Of a stretch of 64,000 nucleotides of DNA, positions 50,839 through 59,243 are shown one piece after another. Source of the DNA: Cellulosimicrobium terreum (GTDB taxonomy: Bacteria > Actinomycetota > Actinomycetes > Actinomycetales > Cellulomonadaceae). Position 1 is the first letter of the stretch. Each line of letters begins with the position of its first letter. The stretch is from assembly GCA_014803435.1 (NCBI GenBank), contig JACYFD010000002.1, forward strand, positions 473,026 through 537,025, given 5' to 3'. Under the pieces are notes generated by a model. The model saw nothing but the letters and a program-made list of their open reading frames with translations. It was not told the origin of the DNA and made no database searches. The translations under genes and the position numbers were made by a program.

Positions 50839-51636
50839 TCAGCGCTGCAGGTGGTCGAGCAGCGCCACCGCGCCCAGGTGCGACGTGGGGAGCGGCTCGA
50901 GCCAGATCCGCGGCGGCCGGCGCAGGATCGCAGAGACGCCGAGCGAGATGCCGGTGCGCTCGATCCGTAGCCGGAGCTCCGCGTCGATCTGCGCGCTGTC
51001 CGCCGAGCGCTCCGCGAGGACGGCGAACATGCCGTTGCGCAACGACGCCATCGGGTGCCCGTCGCCGAACGTCTGCGTGAGCGCCCGCCCCATCGCCGCG
51101 GAACGTGCGAAGCGTTGCCATCCCGCGAGGTCGTCCACCGCGACGTCGACGACGACGAGGCCGTGCGACGTCGACACGCACTCTCCCGACCGGAGCGCCG
51201 CGCCGTAGGTCTCGCGCAGCCGGTGCACGAGGTAGGGGATCGTGGCCAGTCCCGACTCCGGGTCGACGACGTCCGGAGCGACGGCCTGCGCGTCGTACGC
51301 CTCTGCCCAGCCGATCGCCGCCCCGCGCAGGGCTGCGTGGTCCGGGACGCGCCCGTGCGCGGCGTAGAGGCAGGCGACGTCGTCGATCGTCTCGCCGATC
51401 CCGACCCCCGACTCGCCGCGCGCCAACCCCAGGCGTTCCGCCGCGGGTGCGGCGTCCCGCTGCTCGACCACGGCCTCGACGAGGGCGTCGACGGCAGGGT
51501 GGTACCAGTCGCCCGGGCGCAACCAGACGCTCTCGGCGCTGCTGGCGCGCCAGAGGTCACGCAGATCGCCGGGCGGCAGCACGACGAGGTCATGGAGGTG
51601 GTCCATGGTGATGAGACGGTGCTGCACCACGGACAT
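50839..51636 (-). CDS. protein with degenerate GGDEF-like domain
   Basis: A 265-residue protein. The second half has the layout of a GGDEF domain but with the catalytic motifs lost: DPESGLAT near residue 125 replaces the DxLTGLxN start, LVVVDVAVDDLAGWQRF near 160 the metal-binding strand, and SLRNGMFAVL near 198 the signature GGDEF loop. It therefore should not make cyclic di-GMP. The N-terminal 110 residues match no family that I recognise. ATG (MSVVQHRLI) is used; ATG ten codons later or an upstream extension are alternatives. It diverges from the sigma/anti-sigma fusion gene, 197 bp away, and may be part of its regulation. Assignment is by pattern only. Confidence 0.55.
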   Translation of the reverse strand: MSVVQHRLITMDHLHDLVVLPPGDLRDLWRASSAESVWLRPGDWYHPAVDALVEAVVEQRDAAPAAERLGLARGESGVGIGETIDDVACLYAAHGRVPDHAALRGAAIGWAEAYDAQAVAPDVVDPESGLATIPYLVHRLRETYGAALRSGECVSTSHGLVVVDVAVDDLAGWQRFARSAAMGRALTQTFGDGHPMASLRNGMFAVLAERSADSAQIDAELRLRIERTGISLGVSAILRRPPRIWLEPLPTSHLGAVALLDHLQR

Positions 51637-51833
51637 GACGCGGGTTCGGGAGAATCTTTTTCGCGGGTTGTGCGGTGCGCTCCACCCTTCTCCGACAAAA
51701 CACCCAGGACGGGCGGGTGAACCCTGAGTCGTGACCGTACTGTGCCTGAGAACCGCTGTTTCCTGCGGCACACGGGGTCTACCATTGCCACCGTGCCGCT
51801 CGCTCGAGCGGGTGTCTTCGTCGAAGCGGTGAC

Positions 51834-54800
51834 ATGACAGACCTGCAGCTCACCCCCTGGAGCCCGGCGTCGAGCGACGCCGAGCTGATCAGTGCTGTCC
51901 GGGCCGGGGACACGACCGCCTACGGTGCGCTGTACGAGCGCCATGCCTCTGCTGCGCTGACCGTGGCACGGCAGTACGTGCGGTCCTCGGCGGACGCGGA
52001 CGACGTCGTCGCCGACGCTTTCGCACGCACGCTCGGCGTGCTGCAGAAGGGGGGTGGCCCTGACGTCACCTTCCGCGCCTACGTCTTCACCGTCGTCCGC
52101 CGCCTCTCCTACGACCTGGTCAACGGCGCCCGGCGGACGCAGCCCACGGACGACGAGCGCACGTTCGAGAACGCGTTCGGGCCCTTGGCCTCCACGGAGG
52201 ACCCGGCCCTGGAGGGCTTCGAGCGCTCGATCGTGTCGCGCGCCTACCAGACGCTGCCCGAGCGGTGGCGCGCCGTGCTCTGGTACACCGAGGTGGAGAA
52301 CCTCCCGCCGGCCGACATCGCCCCCATCCTCGGTCTCACGGCCAACGGCGTCGCCGCCCTCTCGTACCGTGCGCGCGAGGGGCTGCGACAGGCGTACCTC
52401 CAGCAGCACCTGAACGGGCAGCCCGCGGAGGAGTGTCGCGGCGTCAACGGGCTCCTCGGCTCCTACGTGCGCGGTGGCCTCGCCAAGCGCGAGACCGCCC
52501 GGGTGGAGTCGCACCTCGACGAGTGCATGGACTGCCGCGGCCTCGTGCTCGAGCTCGGCGACGTCTCGCACGGCATGCGGTCCGTCATCGCACCCCTCGT
52601 CCTGGGCGTCGGCGCGCTCGGCCTCGTCGGCACCGCGCTGCCGGTTGCCGGGGGCTCAGCCGTTGCCGGTGCCGGTGCGGGGAGCGCCGGCGGAACGGGC
52701 GCGGGCGGCGGGGCGGCGGGTGGCACCGGTGGCTCGGCCGGCGGTGCCGCTGGTGGCGGTGCTGCGACAGGCAGCGCGGCGACGGGCACCGCCGGAGCGA
52801 CAGGTGCGACGGCGAGCGGTGCAGCGGGCGGCACGACGGCGGGCGGTGCGACTGCCGGGGCAGGAGTCGGCGGCGCGTCGGCGGGCGCGGGCGGTGCAGC
52901 AACCGCGGCCGGAGCGGGCGCGACCGCTGTGGCCGGTGCCGGTGCTGCGTCAGGCGGCGGGCTCGCGGTCGCCGCAGGCGGCGGCCTCGTGGCGCTCGTG
53001 TCCGCGGCGCCGGTGGCCAGCGCCGCGGTCGCCCTCGGCGTCCTCGCCGTGACAGGGCTCGGTGTGGCGGGCGCGCTCGGCGCGTTCACCCCGGGCGACA
53101 CGCCGCCACCGGCGGCCGTCGCGCCCACGCCGACGCCCACCGACGGGGCCACCACGGCACCGGTCGACCCGACGGCTCAGCCGACGGAGCCCTCCGAGGA
53201 CCCCACGTCCCCCACGAACATCCCGCCCGACCCGTCCACGGACCCGGCGACGGGTGGTGGGACGGTGGTCGACCAGGCGCCGACCACGCCTGCTCCGGGG
53301 ACGGGGACGGGTGCCCTCCCGCCGACGACGGACCCGCTCGTCCCGACGGACCCGTTGACGCCGATCAGCCCGGTCACGCCGACTCCCGCGCCGACCGACC
53401 CGACGACGCCGACGCCGACGCCGACCGACCCGCCCGCGCCTCCCGAGCCCGCGCCCGCGGCGCTCGACCTCACGCTCGGCACGGTGGAGCTCGAGGCGCG
53501 TGTAGCCTCGGCGCTGCCCGTGACGGCCTCCAACACCGGAGGGCGGCCGGCCGACGACGTGGTCGTCGACATCACCCTCCCGCCGGGTGTGTCCACCGAG
53601 GAGCCGGCGCAGGCCCGCGGCGCCGCCGTCGTGCCGGTGCTGACCGCCGAGTCCATCCCCTGCGGTACGGCGACGCCCGGCACGGACGGGACGAGCGTCG
53701 TGCAGTGCGCGATCGGGACGCTCGCCGCCGGTGCGACCGAGGACGTCGTCGTGAAGGTGTGGGCCGAGGACGGCGGGGACTACGAGTTCTCCGGACGGGT
53801 CAGCGCGCTGGGCCTCGAGCCGGTCAGCAAGAAGTTCAAGCCGAGGTCCGTCAGCTACTTCGGCCCGCAGGTGCGGGTGATGGCGAGCGGCATTCCCGTC
53901 TCGGTCGCCAACCCGGGCGTGACGACCGTCGATCTCGTCGTGCGCAACAACGGGGACCGAGGGGCGGTCGACCCGGCGGTCTCCCTGGTCGTGCCGTCCG
54001 GGCTGTCGCTCGTCACGGGAGCCGGTGGCACGCAGGACGTCGCGGGCTGGACCTGCGCCGTGGCCGACGGGCCGGACGTCACGTGCAGCTCGCCGTCGGG
54101 CACGACGCTCGCGGCGAAGTCGACGGTGACGCTCCCGGTGCGCGTGCTCGCCGACGACGCGGGCGCGCACGACGCGGGCCAGCGCACCGTCAAGGCCCGG
54201 GGGACGGCCTTCGACGGTACGGGCAAGCCGGCCAAGGAAGGCGGGACCCGCGACGTGCAGGTCGACGTCGGCGGCTACTGGGCGGGTGCCGAGGAGGGCC
54301 TCGCCGAGCCGGTGGAACCGCAGTGCACGGCGGCGGGCAACGCCGACACGGCATCGCTCGTGGTGGAGGAGTTCACCAACCTCACCGCCTACGACGACCT
54401 CGACGTCACGCTGACGGCGGTCGGCTCCTCGGCGACGCGGTCCCTCGGCGCGGGGGAAGCGGCCGAGCTCGCCATCGACGACGGGGTGCGCTTCCCCGCC
54501 GGAGCCGCCACGATCGATCTGTCGACGACGATCGCGGGCACCACGTTCACGCACCAGGTCGAGGCCGGGTCGTTCGCCGCGACGGACTGCTGGTCCGTCC
54601 CGCCGTGGCTCACCTCGGCAGACGTGACGACGGAGAACGTCGACGGGACCGTGCGGTACACCGCCCGGGTCCGCAACGTGACCGGCAAGCCCATGGACGT
54701 CCGCCTGCTCGCGCCGGACCGCGGTGCGTGGGACGACGTCGCGGACTCGGCCGCGGTCGCGCCGCTGCGGTCCGACACGGACGCTGACCTGGTGCTCGAC

Positions 54801-56861
54801 ACCGGTCGCGCGAGCATGCCGGCGGGTACCGCGACGTTGCGCCAGTACCGCTTCCACTCCGACACCGACGGCGACGGCAAGGGCTACCAGTCCCTGCTGG
54901 ACGTCGAGCTCCCCGCCGAGACCATCGCCCCGGCGGCCCCGGAGCCGACCGTCGGGGCGTGCGTCTTCGACCCGAGCGACGACACGTCGAGCGCGACGGT
55001 CACGCTGCTGCTGGACAACACGGCGTCGACGCTCCCCGTGACGTTCGCGGTACCGGGTGTCCAGGAGCCTGTCCAGGTCGCGAGCGGCGCCACGCGCACC
55101 GTCACGACGACTGTCGGCGCCGACGCGGCCGAGCTCGAGGTGCGCGCGGACGGCAGCGTCCTCGAGACCTACACGGTGCCGGGCGTCGACTGCTTCGACT
55201 GGAGCGAGATCACCGGCGCGGCGTCGGCCACGGCCGCGTGGGTCGTCGGGAAGGGCGGGTCGACGGGGTCGACCGTCCTGACCGGGACGTTCCGTAACGA
55301 CTACGCGGCGACGACGTTGCGCGTGTCGATGAGCGCGGGTGACCACGGCGCCACCGACGCCGTCGACGTCGGCCCGGGCGACGAGGAGACGTTCACTCTC
55401 GACGTCCGTGCGCGCGACGTCGCGGCGGGCACCGCGACCTTCACCGCCGAGCGGTCCACGTCGGCGGGTGCGGAGTCGCGGACCACGGAGGCGTCGTACG
55501 ACGCGTCGACCTACGTGCCGCAGTGGGCGACGTCCGCGACGGTCGATGCGGTGTGGCAGGACGGGTCGGTCAAGCTCGTCGGGACGTTCACGAACGACTC
55601 GCCGGAGACGGTCGACGCGCGGATGCTCGGCGGTACGTTCGGCGACGCGGCTCCGGTGCAGAAGATCGCGCCGGGGAAGAGTGCGACGTTCACGATCGAC
55701 ACGAGGTCGCTCGACGTGAAGGCCGGCAGCGTCTCGTTCCGCCAGTACCGGTGGGTGCTCGACAAGGGCTTCGCCGACGCCGCGCTGCGCGCCAGCCACG
55801 ACGGCGCCGCCTACGTGCCGCAGTGGGCGACGTCCGCGACGGTCGATGCGGTGTGGCAGGACGGGTCGGTCAAGCTCGTCGGGACGTTCACGAACGACTC
55901 GCCGGAGACGGTCGACGCGCGGATGCTCGGCGGCACGTACGGCGACGCGGCTCCGGTGCAGAAGATCGCGCCGGGTGCGAGCGCGACGTTCACGATCGAC
56001 ACGAGGTCGCTCGACGTGAAGGCCGGCAGCGTCTCCTTCCGCCAGTACCGCTCGGTCCTCGGCAAGGGGTTCGCGGACACGGCGCTGCGCGCTACCCACC
56101 GCGGCGCCGCCTACGTCCCGGACTGGAGCGCGACCGCCACCGCGGAGGCTACCTGCACCGGAGACCTTGCTGACGCGGTCACCCTCACCACCACGCTCCG
56201 CAACGACTCGGCCGAGCCGATGCGCGCCGTCGTGAGCTCGCCTCTCGGGACGAAGGATCTCGGGGTCGTCGCGCCGGGGGAGACCGGGACGTTCGCGGTC
56301 GGTTCCGGGAAGATCGCGCTCGACGCCGGCTCCGCGACGTTCACGCTCTCGCGCGAGGTCCTGGGCCGGACGTTCACGCACGAGGTCACGGCGGGCTACG
56401 CCGCGCTCGACTGCACACGGCTCGCTCCCGCCGCGGACGTCGTGCTCGGCGACGCGTACTACGACGACGCGCGGGACCACTCCTACCGAGCCGTCTCCGT
56501 CGTCCTGGACAACACCGGGTCGAACGTGCCCGTGACGTTCTCCGTCGCCGGGGCGTCGAAGGGCTCGTGGAAGCTCGCCGCCGGCGAGAGCCGGACGGAG
56601 TCGCTCGGGGAGGCGTCATGGTCCGGCGCGTCGTACACGGTGACGGCCGGTGGCTGGTCACGCACCCTGGGGGTCGACGGTTTCACCGCCGCCCCGCAGT
56701 GCTACGACGCCTGGCAGCACAGCACCTGGTACGACCACAGCGACTCGGTGTCGTACAAGGGCTGGAACTACGCGGCCCGCAACAGCGGCTTCCTGGTCCG
56801 GCCCGACGGAGTGCTCGGCCGTCTGTTCTGGCAGGTCGAGTCGCGCTGCGGCGAGGGCTGA
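51834..56861 (+). CDS. ECF sigma factor fused to anti-sigma zinc finger, membrane segments, Ig-like repeats and CBM5/12-like module
   Basis: A 1,675-residue protein. Residues 15-100 are ECF sigma region 2 (YERHASAALTVARQYV, then DDVVADAFARTLGVLQKG), 133-192 region 4 (LPERWRAVLWYTEVENLPPADIA, helix-turn-helix after it). Residues 201-234 form an anti-sigma zinc finger with Cys201 and H227-x3-C231-x2-C234. A hydrophobic stretch at 251-270, a 110-residue Gly/Ala low-complexity segment and a second hydrophobic stretch at 385-417 follow, then a Pro/Thr linker (about 420-540) and an exported region of seven or eight beta-sandwich units. The last 50 residues (AWQHSTWYDHSDSVSYKGWN) resemble CBM5/12 chitin-binding modules. 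The frame is open over 5,028 bp. ATG start. It is probably held at the membrane until a signal frees the sigma part; no cleavage site is certain. Promoter not assigned. Tail to tail with a winged-helix gene. Confidence 0.9.
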   Translation: MTDLQLTPWSPASSDAELISAVRAGDTTAYGALYERHASAALTVARQYVRSSADADDVVADAFARTLGVLQKGGGPDVTFRAYVFTVVRRLSYDLVNGARRTQPTDDERTFENAFGPLASTEDPALEGFERSIVSRAYQTLPERWRAVLWYTEVENLPPADIAPILGLTANGVAALSYRAREGLRQAYLQQHLNGQPAEECRGVNGLLGSYVRGGLAKRETARVESHLDECMDCRGLVLELGDVSHGMRSVIAPLVLGVGALGLVGTALPVAGGSAVAGAGAGSAGGTGAGGGAAGGTGGSAGGAAGGGAATGSAATGTAGATGATASGAAGGTTAGGATAGAGVGGASAGAGGAATAAGAGATAVAGAGAASGGGLAVAAGGGLVALVSAAPVASAAVALGVLAVTGLGVAGALGAFTPGDTPPPAAVAPTPTPTDGATTAPVDPTAQPTEPSEDPTSPTNIPPDPSTDPATGGGTVVDQAPTTPAPGTGTGALPPTTDPLVPTDPLTPISPVTPTPAPTDPTTPTPTPTDPPAPPEPAPAALDLTLGTVELEARVASALPVTASNTGGRPADDVVVDITLPPGVSTEEPAQARGAAVVPVLTAESIPCGTATPGTDGTSVVQCAIGTLAAGATEDVVVKVWAEDGGDYEFSGRVSALGLEPVSKKFKPRSVSYFGPQVRVMASGIPVSVANPGVTTVDLVVRNNGDRGAVDPAVSLVVPSGLSLVTGAGGTQDVAGWTCAVADGPDVTCSSPSGTTLAAKSTVTLPVRVLADDAGAHDAGQRTVKARGTAFDGTGKPAKEGGTRDVQVDVGGYWAGAEEGLAEPVEPQCTAAGNADTASLVVEEFTNLTAYDDLDVTLTAVGSSATRSLGAGEAAELAIDDGVRFPAGAATIDLSTTIAGTTFTHQVEAGSFAATDCWSVPPWLTSADVTTENVDGTVRYTARVRNVTGKPMDVRLLAPDRGAWDDVADSAAVAPLRSDTDADLVLDTGRASMPAGTATLRQYRFHSDTDGDGKGYQSLLDVELPAETIAPAAPEPTVGACVFDPSDDTSSATVTLLLDNTASTLPVTFAVPGVQEPVQVASGATRTVTTTVGADAAELEVRADGSVLETYTVPGVDCFDWSEITGAASATAAWVVGKGGSTGSTVLTGTFRNDYAATTLRVSMSAGDHGATDAVDVGPGDEETFTLDVRARDVAAGTATFTAERSTSAGAESRTTEASYDASTYVPQWATSATVDAVWQDGSVKLVGTFTNDSPETVDARMLGGTFGDAAPVQKIAPGKSATFTIDTRSLDVKAGSVSFRQYRWVLDKGFADAALRASHDGAAYVPQWATSATVDAVWQDGSVKLVGTFTNDSPETVDARMLGGTYGDAAPVQKIAPGASATFTIDTRSLDVKAGSVSFRQYRSVLGKGFADTALRATHRGAAYVPDWSATATAEATCTGDLADAVTLTTTLRNDSAEPMRAVVSSPLGTKDLGVVAPGETGTFAVGSGKIALDAGSATFTLSREVLGRTFTHEVTAGYAALDCTRLAPAADVVLGDAYYDDARDHSYRAVSVVLDNTGSNVPVTFSVAGASKGSWKLAAGESRTESLGEASWSGASYTVTAGGWSRTLGVDGFTAAPQCYDAWQHSTWYDHSDSVSYKGWNYAARNSGFLVRPDGVLGRLFWQVESRCGEG
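55512..56111 (+). repeat. two 300-bp near-identical tandem repeats in the sigma-fusion gene
   Basis: Two consecutive 300-bp units (55512-55811 and 55812-56111), each 100 codons, encode the beta-sandwich unit starting YVPQWATSATVDAVWQDG. Over the first 230 bp they differ by only about seven bases, far less than other units of the same protein, so this is a recent duplication or conversion event. Confidence 0.95.
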
Positions 56862-56864
56862 GGC

Positions 56865-57521
56865 TCAGGCTGCGTCGTCGGCTCCCGCGACCACCACGGG
56901 TGTCTGCGGGTCGAACCGGTAGCCCACGCCCCGCACGGTCGTGATGACGTGCTGGAGCTCGAGCTTCTCGCGCAGGCGACGGACGTGGACGTCGATGGTG
57001 CGGCTGCCAGCCGGGACCGTGTGGTCCCCCCACACCGTCTCGAGGAGCTCTGCCCTGGTGACGACCCGCTGGGAGGCGCCCGCCAGGTAGGCCAGGAGCT
57101 CGATCTCGCGGTGCGTCAGCCGCGTGCGCCGGCCCTCGACCGCGACCGTGCGGTCCGCATGGTCGATGACGACGCGGGGCACCGGCGACAGCGTCGCGAG
57201 CCGCTCGCGGAACGCAGCGATGTCCTGGACGGGCGAGCGACCCGTGGCCGGGTCAGGGGTGGTGGGCTCGGCGAGCGCGAGCGCCGTGTACGTCTCGGCG
57301 CGGGGCAGCCAGTCACGGGCGAGCTCGCCCAGGGCGTCCGCGAGCTCGACGAGCTCGGAGTCGGGGGTCTCGCCCGGGGCTGCGTCGACGCCCACGTAGA
57401 GGACGAACCCGGGGGTACGACGCCCCGGGGCCGTGTCACGCGGCACGACCGGCGAGACGGGTGCGACGACAGGGTGCGCGCGGTGGCGACGGGTGGCGCG
57501 GGGTGCGGTGAGCGTGGTCAT
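56865..57521 (-). CDS. OmpR/PhoB-type winged-helix DNA-binding protein without receiver domain
   Basis: A 218-residue protein. Residues about 120-205 are a trans_reg_C winged helix (RTRLTHREIELLAYLAGASQRVVTRAELLETVWGDHTVPAGSRTIDVHVRRLREKLE, ending TVRGVGYRFDP), the DNA-binding half of response regulators. The N-terminal part (PGFVLYVGVDAAPGETPDSELVELADALGELARDWLP) is not a recognisable CheY receiver with its Asp, so phosphorylation control is doubtful. ATG preceded by GGAGTCC. It ends 3 bp from the sigma-fusion stop, tail to tail. In the 283 bp upstream, CTGAACC(N13)GGTTCAG at 57587-57613 is a weak operator candidate; nothing else is seen. Confidence 0.8.
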   Translation of the reverse strand: MTTLTAPRATRRHRAHPVVAPVSPVVPRDTAPGRRTPGFVLYVGVDAAPGETPDSELVELADALGELARDWLPRAETYTALALAEPTTPDPATGRSPVQDIAAFRERLATLSPVPRVVIDHADRTVAVEGRRTRLTHREIELLAYLAGASQRVVTRAELLETVWGDHTVPAGSRTIDVHVRRLREKLELQHVITTVRGVGYRFDPQTPVVVAGADDAA

Positions 57522-57804
57522 GAAGGACTCCGGGTGCGTCGGGCCGACGTCGTCACCGGGATCCGGCGGGTCGGCTGGGTCGAGATCTGAACCGTGCGTG
57601 GGGTGGGGTTCAGGCCTGACAACAGACGCACATGACCGCGCCCGATCGCACGCCGGACGGCGTGCTGACGGGACGGGTCGAGGTGCTCACGAGAGGGAGC
57701 ATGACAGTGCGGGAGCGGGCACGCCAAGCGATAGCAGGAAAGATCTCACGATCCGGATGCTGGTCGTCTCGAAGAACGGCGCTCCGCGGGGGAACGGGCA
57801 GTCG

Positions 57805-58440
57805 TCAGACGACGCCGTACAGGCGGTCGCCGGCGTCGCCGAGGCCCGGGACGATGTACGCCTTCTCGTTGAGCCGCTCGTCGACGGCCGCGACCACGAC
57901 GTGCACGTCGAGGCGCTCACCGACGGCCTCCTGCAGGACCTGGAGGCCTTCCGGCGCGGCGAGGAGGCACACCGCGGTGACGTCGCGCGCGCCCCGGGCG
58001 AAGACGTAGTCGATCGCCGCGACCAGCGTCCCGCCGGTCGCGAGCATCGGGTCGAGGAGGAACACGTGCCGACCCGTGAGGTCGTCCGGCAACCGGTTGG
58101 CGTACGTGATCGCCTCGAGGGTCTCCTCGTCGCGCTGCATCCCGAGGAACCCGACCTCCGCCGTCGGGAGGAGACGTGTCATGCCCTCGAGCATCCCGAG
58201 CCCCGCGCGCAGGATGGGCACGACCAGCGGGCGCGGCTCGGCGAGACGCACCCCGGTCGTCGTGGTCACGGGCGTCGTGACCTCGTGGGGCTCGACGCGG
58301 ACGTCGCGCGTCGCCTCGTACGCGAGGAGGGTGACGAGCTCGTCGACGAGGAGGCGGAACGTCGGCGACGCCGTCCTCTCGTCCCGCAGGACGGTGAGCT
58401 TGTGGGCGACGAGCGGATGGTCGGCGACGTGGAGGCGCAT
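57805..58440 (-). CDS. upp: uracil phosphoribosyltransferase
   Basis: A 211-residue type I phosphoribosyltransferase that makes UMP from uracil and PRPP in pyrimidine salvage. Landmarks are [20 protein letters not shown] at the start, [14 protein letters not shown] near residue 72, the PRPP loop [16 protein letters not shown] near 124 and the end [13 protein letters not shown]. Length and order match Upp of other bacteria. ATG start; divergent from tadA across a repeated promoter-like region. Housekeeping gene. Confidence 0.97.
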   Translation of the reverse strand: MRLHVADHPLVAHKLTVLRDERTASPTFRLLVDELVTLLAYEATRDVRVEPHEVTTPVTTTTGVRLAEPRPLVVPILRAGLGMLEGMTRLLPTAEVGFLGMQRDEETLEAITYANRLPDDLTGRHVFLLDPMLATGGTLVAAIDYVFARGARDVTAVCLLAAPEGLQVLQEAVGERLDVHVVVAAVDERLNEKAYIVPGLGDAGDRLYGVV

Positions 58441-58501
58441 GGCGACAACGGTACTGGACCGCGACCCGGCTCGTACCGGTGGGTAACCTCCGCCACCGCG
58501 C

Positions 58502-58617
58502 GAGTTGTCAGCACCCCGGGGGTCTATAGGCTCGTGAGCGGCTGACAGCTCGCGCGCGACCGGAGCTGTCAGCACCGCACGGGTCCCCAGGCCTGTCCGC
58601 GGCTGACAACTTCGGGA
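58502..58617. repeat. 61-bp imperfect direct repeat in the upp-tadA promoter region
   Basis: Two units start with GAGTTGTCAGCACC at 58502 and GAGCTGTCAGCACC at 58563 (61-bp period) and end GGCTGACAGC and GGCTGACAAC. Each holds TGTCAGC and GCTGACA in inverted orientation 28 bp apart. In the first copy TTGTCA and TAGGCT (16-bp spacing) form a likely tadA promoter; in the second the -10 is degraded. Confidence 0.85.
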
Positions 58618-58623
58618 GGAACG

Positions 58624-59202
58624 GTGCCCGACGACGCACCCCACGCTGGTCCCGCGCCGCGCGGGCTCTCGTTGCCCTGGGCGGACGGAACGTTCCCGCC
58701 CGGCACGGTCGCCGCGCGGCGCCAGGTGTGGGACGCCCTCATGGGTCTCGCTCTCCACGAGGCCACCCATGCGCTCGCGAGCGCCGACGTCCCGGTGGGG
58801 GCGCTCGTCGTCGGGCCGGACGGGCGGCTCCTCGGCGTGGGACGCAACCGGCGCGAGGAGACGGGGGACCCGACGGCGCACGCCGAGGTGCTCGCGCTGC
58901 GCCAGGCCGCCGCGACGCTGGGGGAATGGCGTCTCGAGGGCTGCACGCTCGTGGTCACCCTGGAGCCGTGCGCCATGTGTGCGGGGGCGCTGCTGCTCGC
59001 CCGTGTGGAGCGGCTCGTGCTGGGCGCGTGGGATCCCAAGGCCGGAGCGACGGGCTCGGTGTGGGACCTCGTGCGCGACGAGCGCGCCAACCACGCCGTC
59101 GAGGTGATCGGCGGTGTGCGGGAGGGCGAGTGCGGTCAGCTCCTCCGCGACTTCTTCGCACCCCAGCGAGAACGCCACCACCCGCCGTCGAACACGATCT
59201 GA
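58624..59202 (+). CDS. tadA: tRNA-specific adenosine deaminase TadA
   Basis: A 192-residue zinc deaminase that converts A34 of tRNA-Arg(ACG) to inosine. Zinc ligands His86 (in HAEV, with Glu88 as proton shuttle) and Cys116/Cys119 (PCAMC) are in place, and GVRNR-like GVGRNRREE is just before. The first 35 residues are an actinobacterial extension. GTG start near GGGAGGAAC. The C-terminal codons share an inverted repeat with the sirtuin gene. Divergent from upp, a common actinobacterial pair. Confidence 0.93.
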   Translation: MPDDAPHAGPAPRGLSLPWADGTFPPGTVAARRQVWDALMGLALHEATHALASADVPVGALVVGPDGRLLGVGRNRREETGDPTAHAEVLALRQAAATLGEWRLEGCTLVVTLEPCAMCAGALLLARVERLVLGAWDPKAGATGSVWDLVRDERANHAVEVIGGVREGECGQLLRDFFAPQRERHHPPSNTI

Positions 59203-59243
59203 CGGTCGCCAGACGCCGGAGAACGACCCTCAGATCGTGTTCG
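59189..59243. terminator. hairpin built from the ends of tadA and the convergent sirtuin gene
   Basis: CGAACACGATCTGA (59189-59202) and TCAGATCGTGTTCG (59230-59243) are perfect 14-bp arms; inside, GGTCG pairs with CGACC. Each arm encodes the last residues Asn-Thr-Ile and the stop codon of one gene, so the hairpin can end both transcripts. Confidence 0.85.

Noticed and set aside
51718-51740. ECF-type autoregulatory promoter before the sigma fusion
   Set aside because: TGAACC is followed by CGTAC after only about 12 bp, shorter than usual ECF spacing, and GAACC at 51750 has no good -10. No confident promoter can be given.
51834-56861. Sigma fusion as an assembly or frameshift artefact joining two genes
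   Set aside because: The frame is continuous, codon use is uniform and sigma, zinc finger, linker and exported parts follow the logical cell topology. No stop or start signal is seen at the joints.
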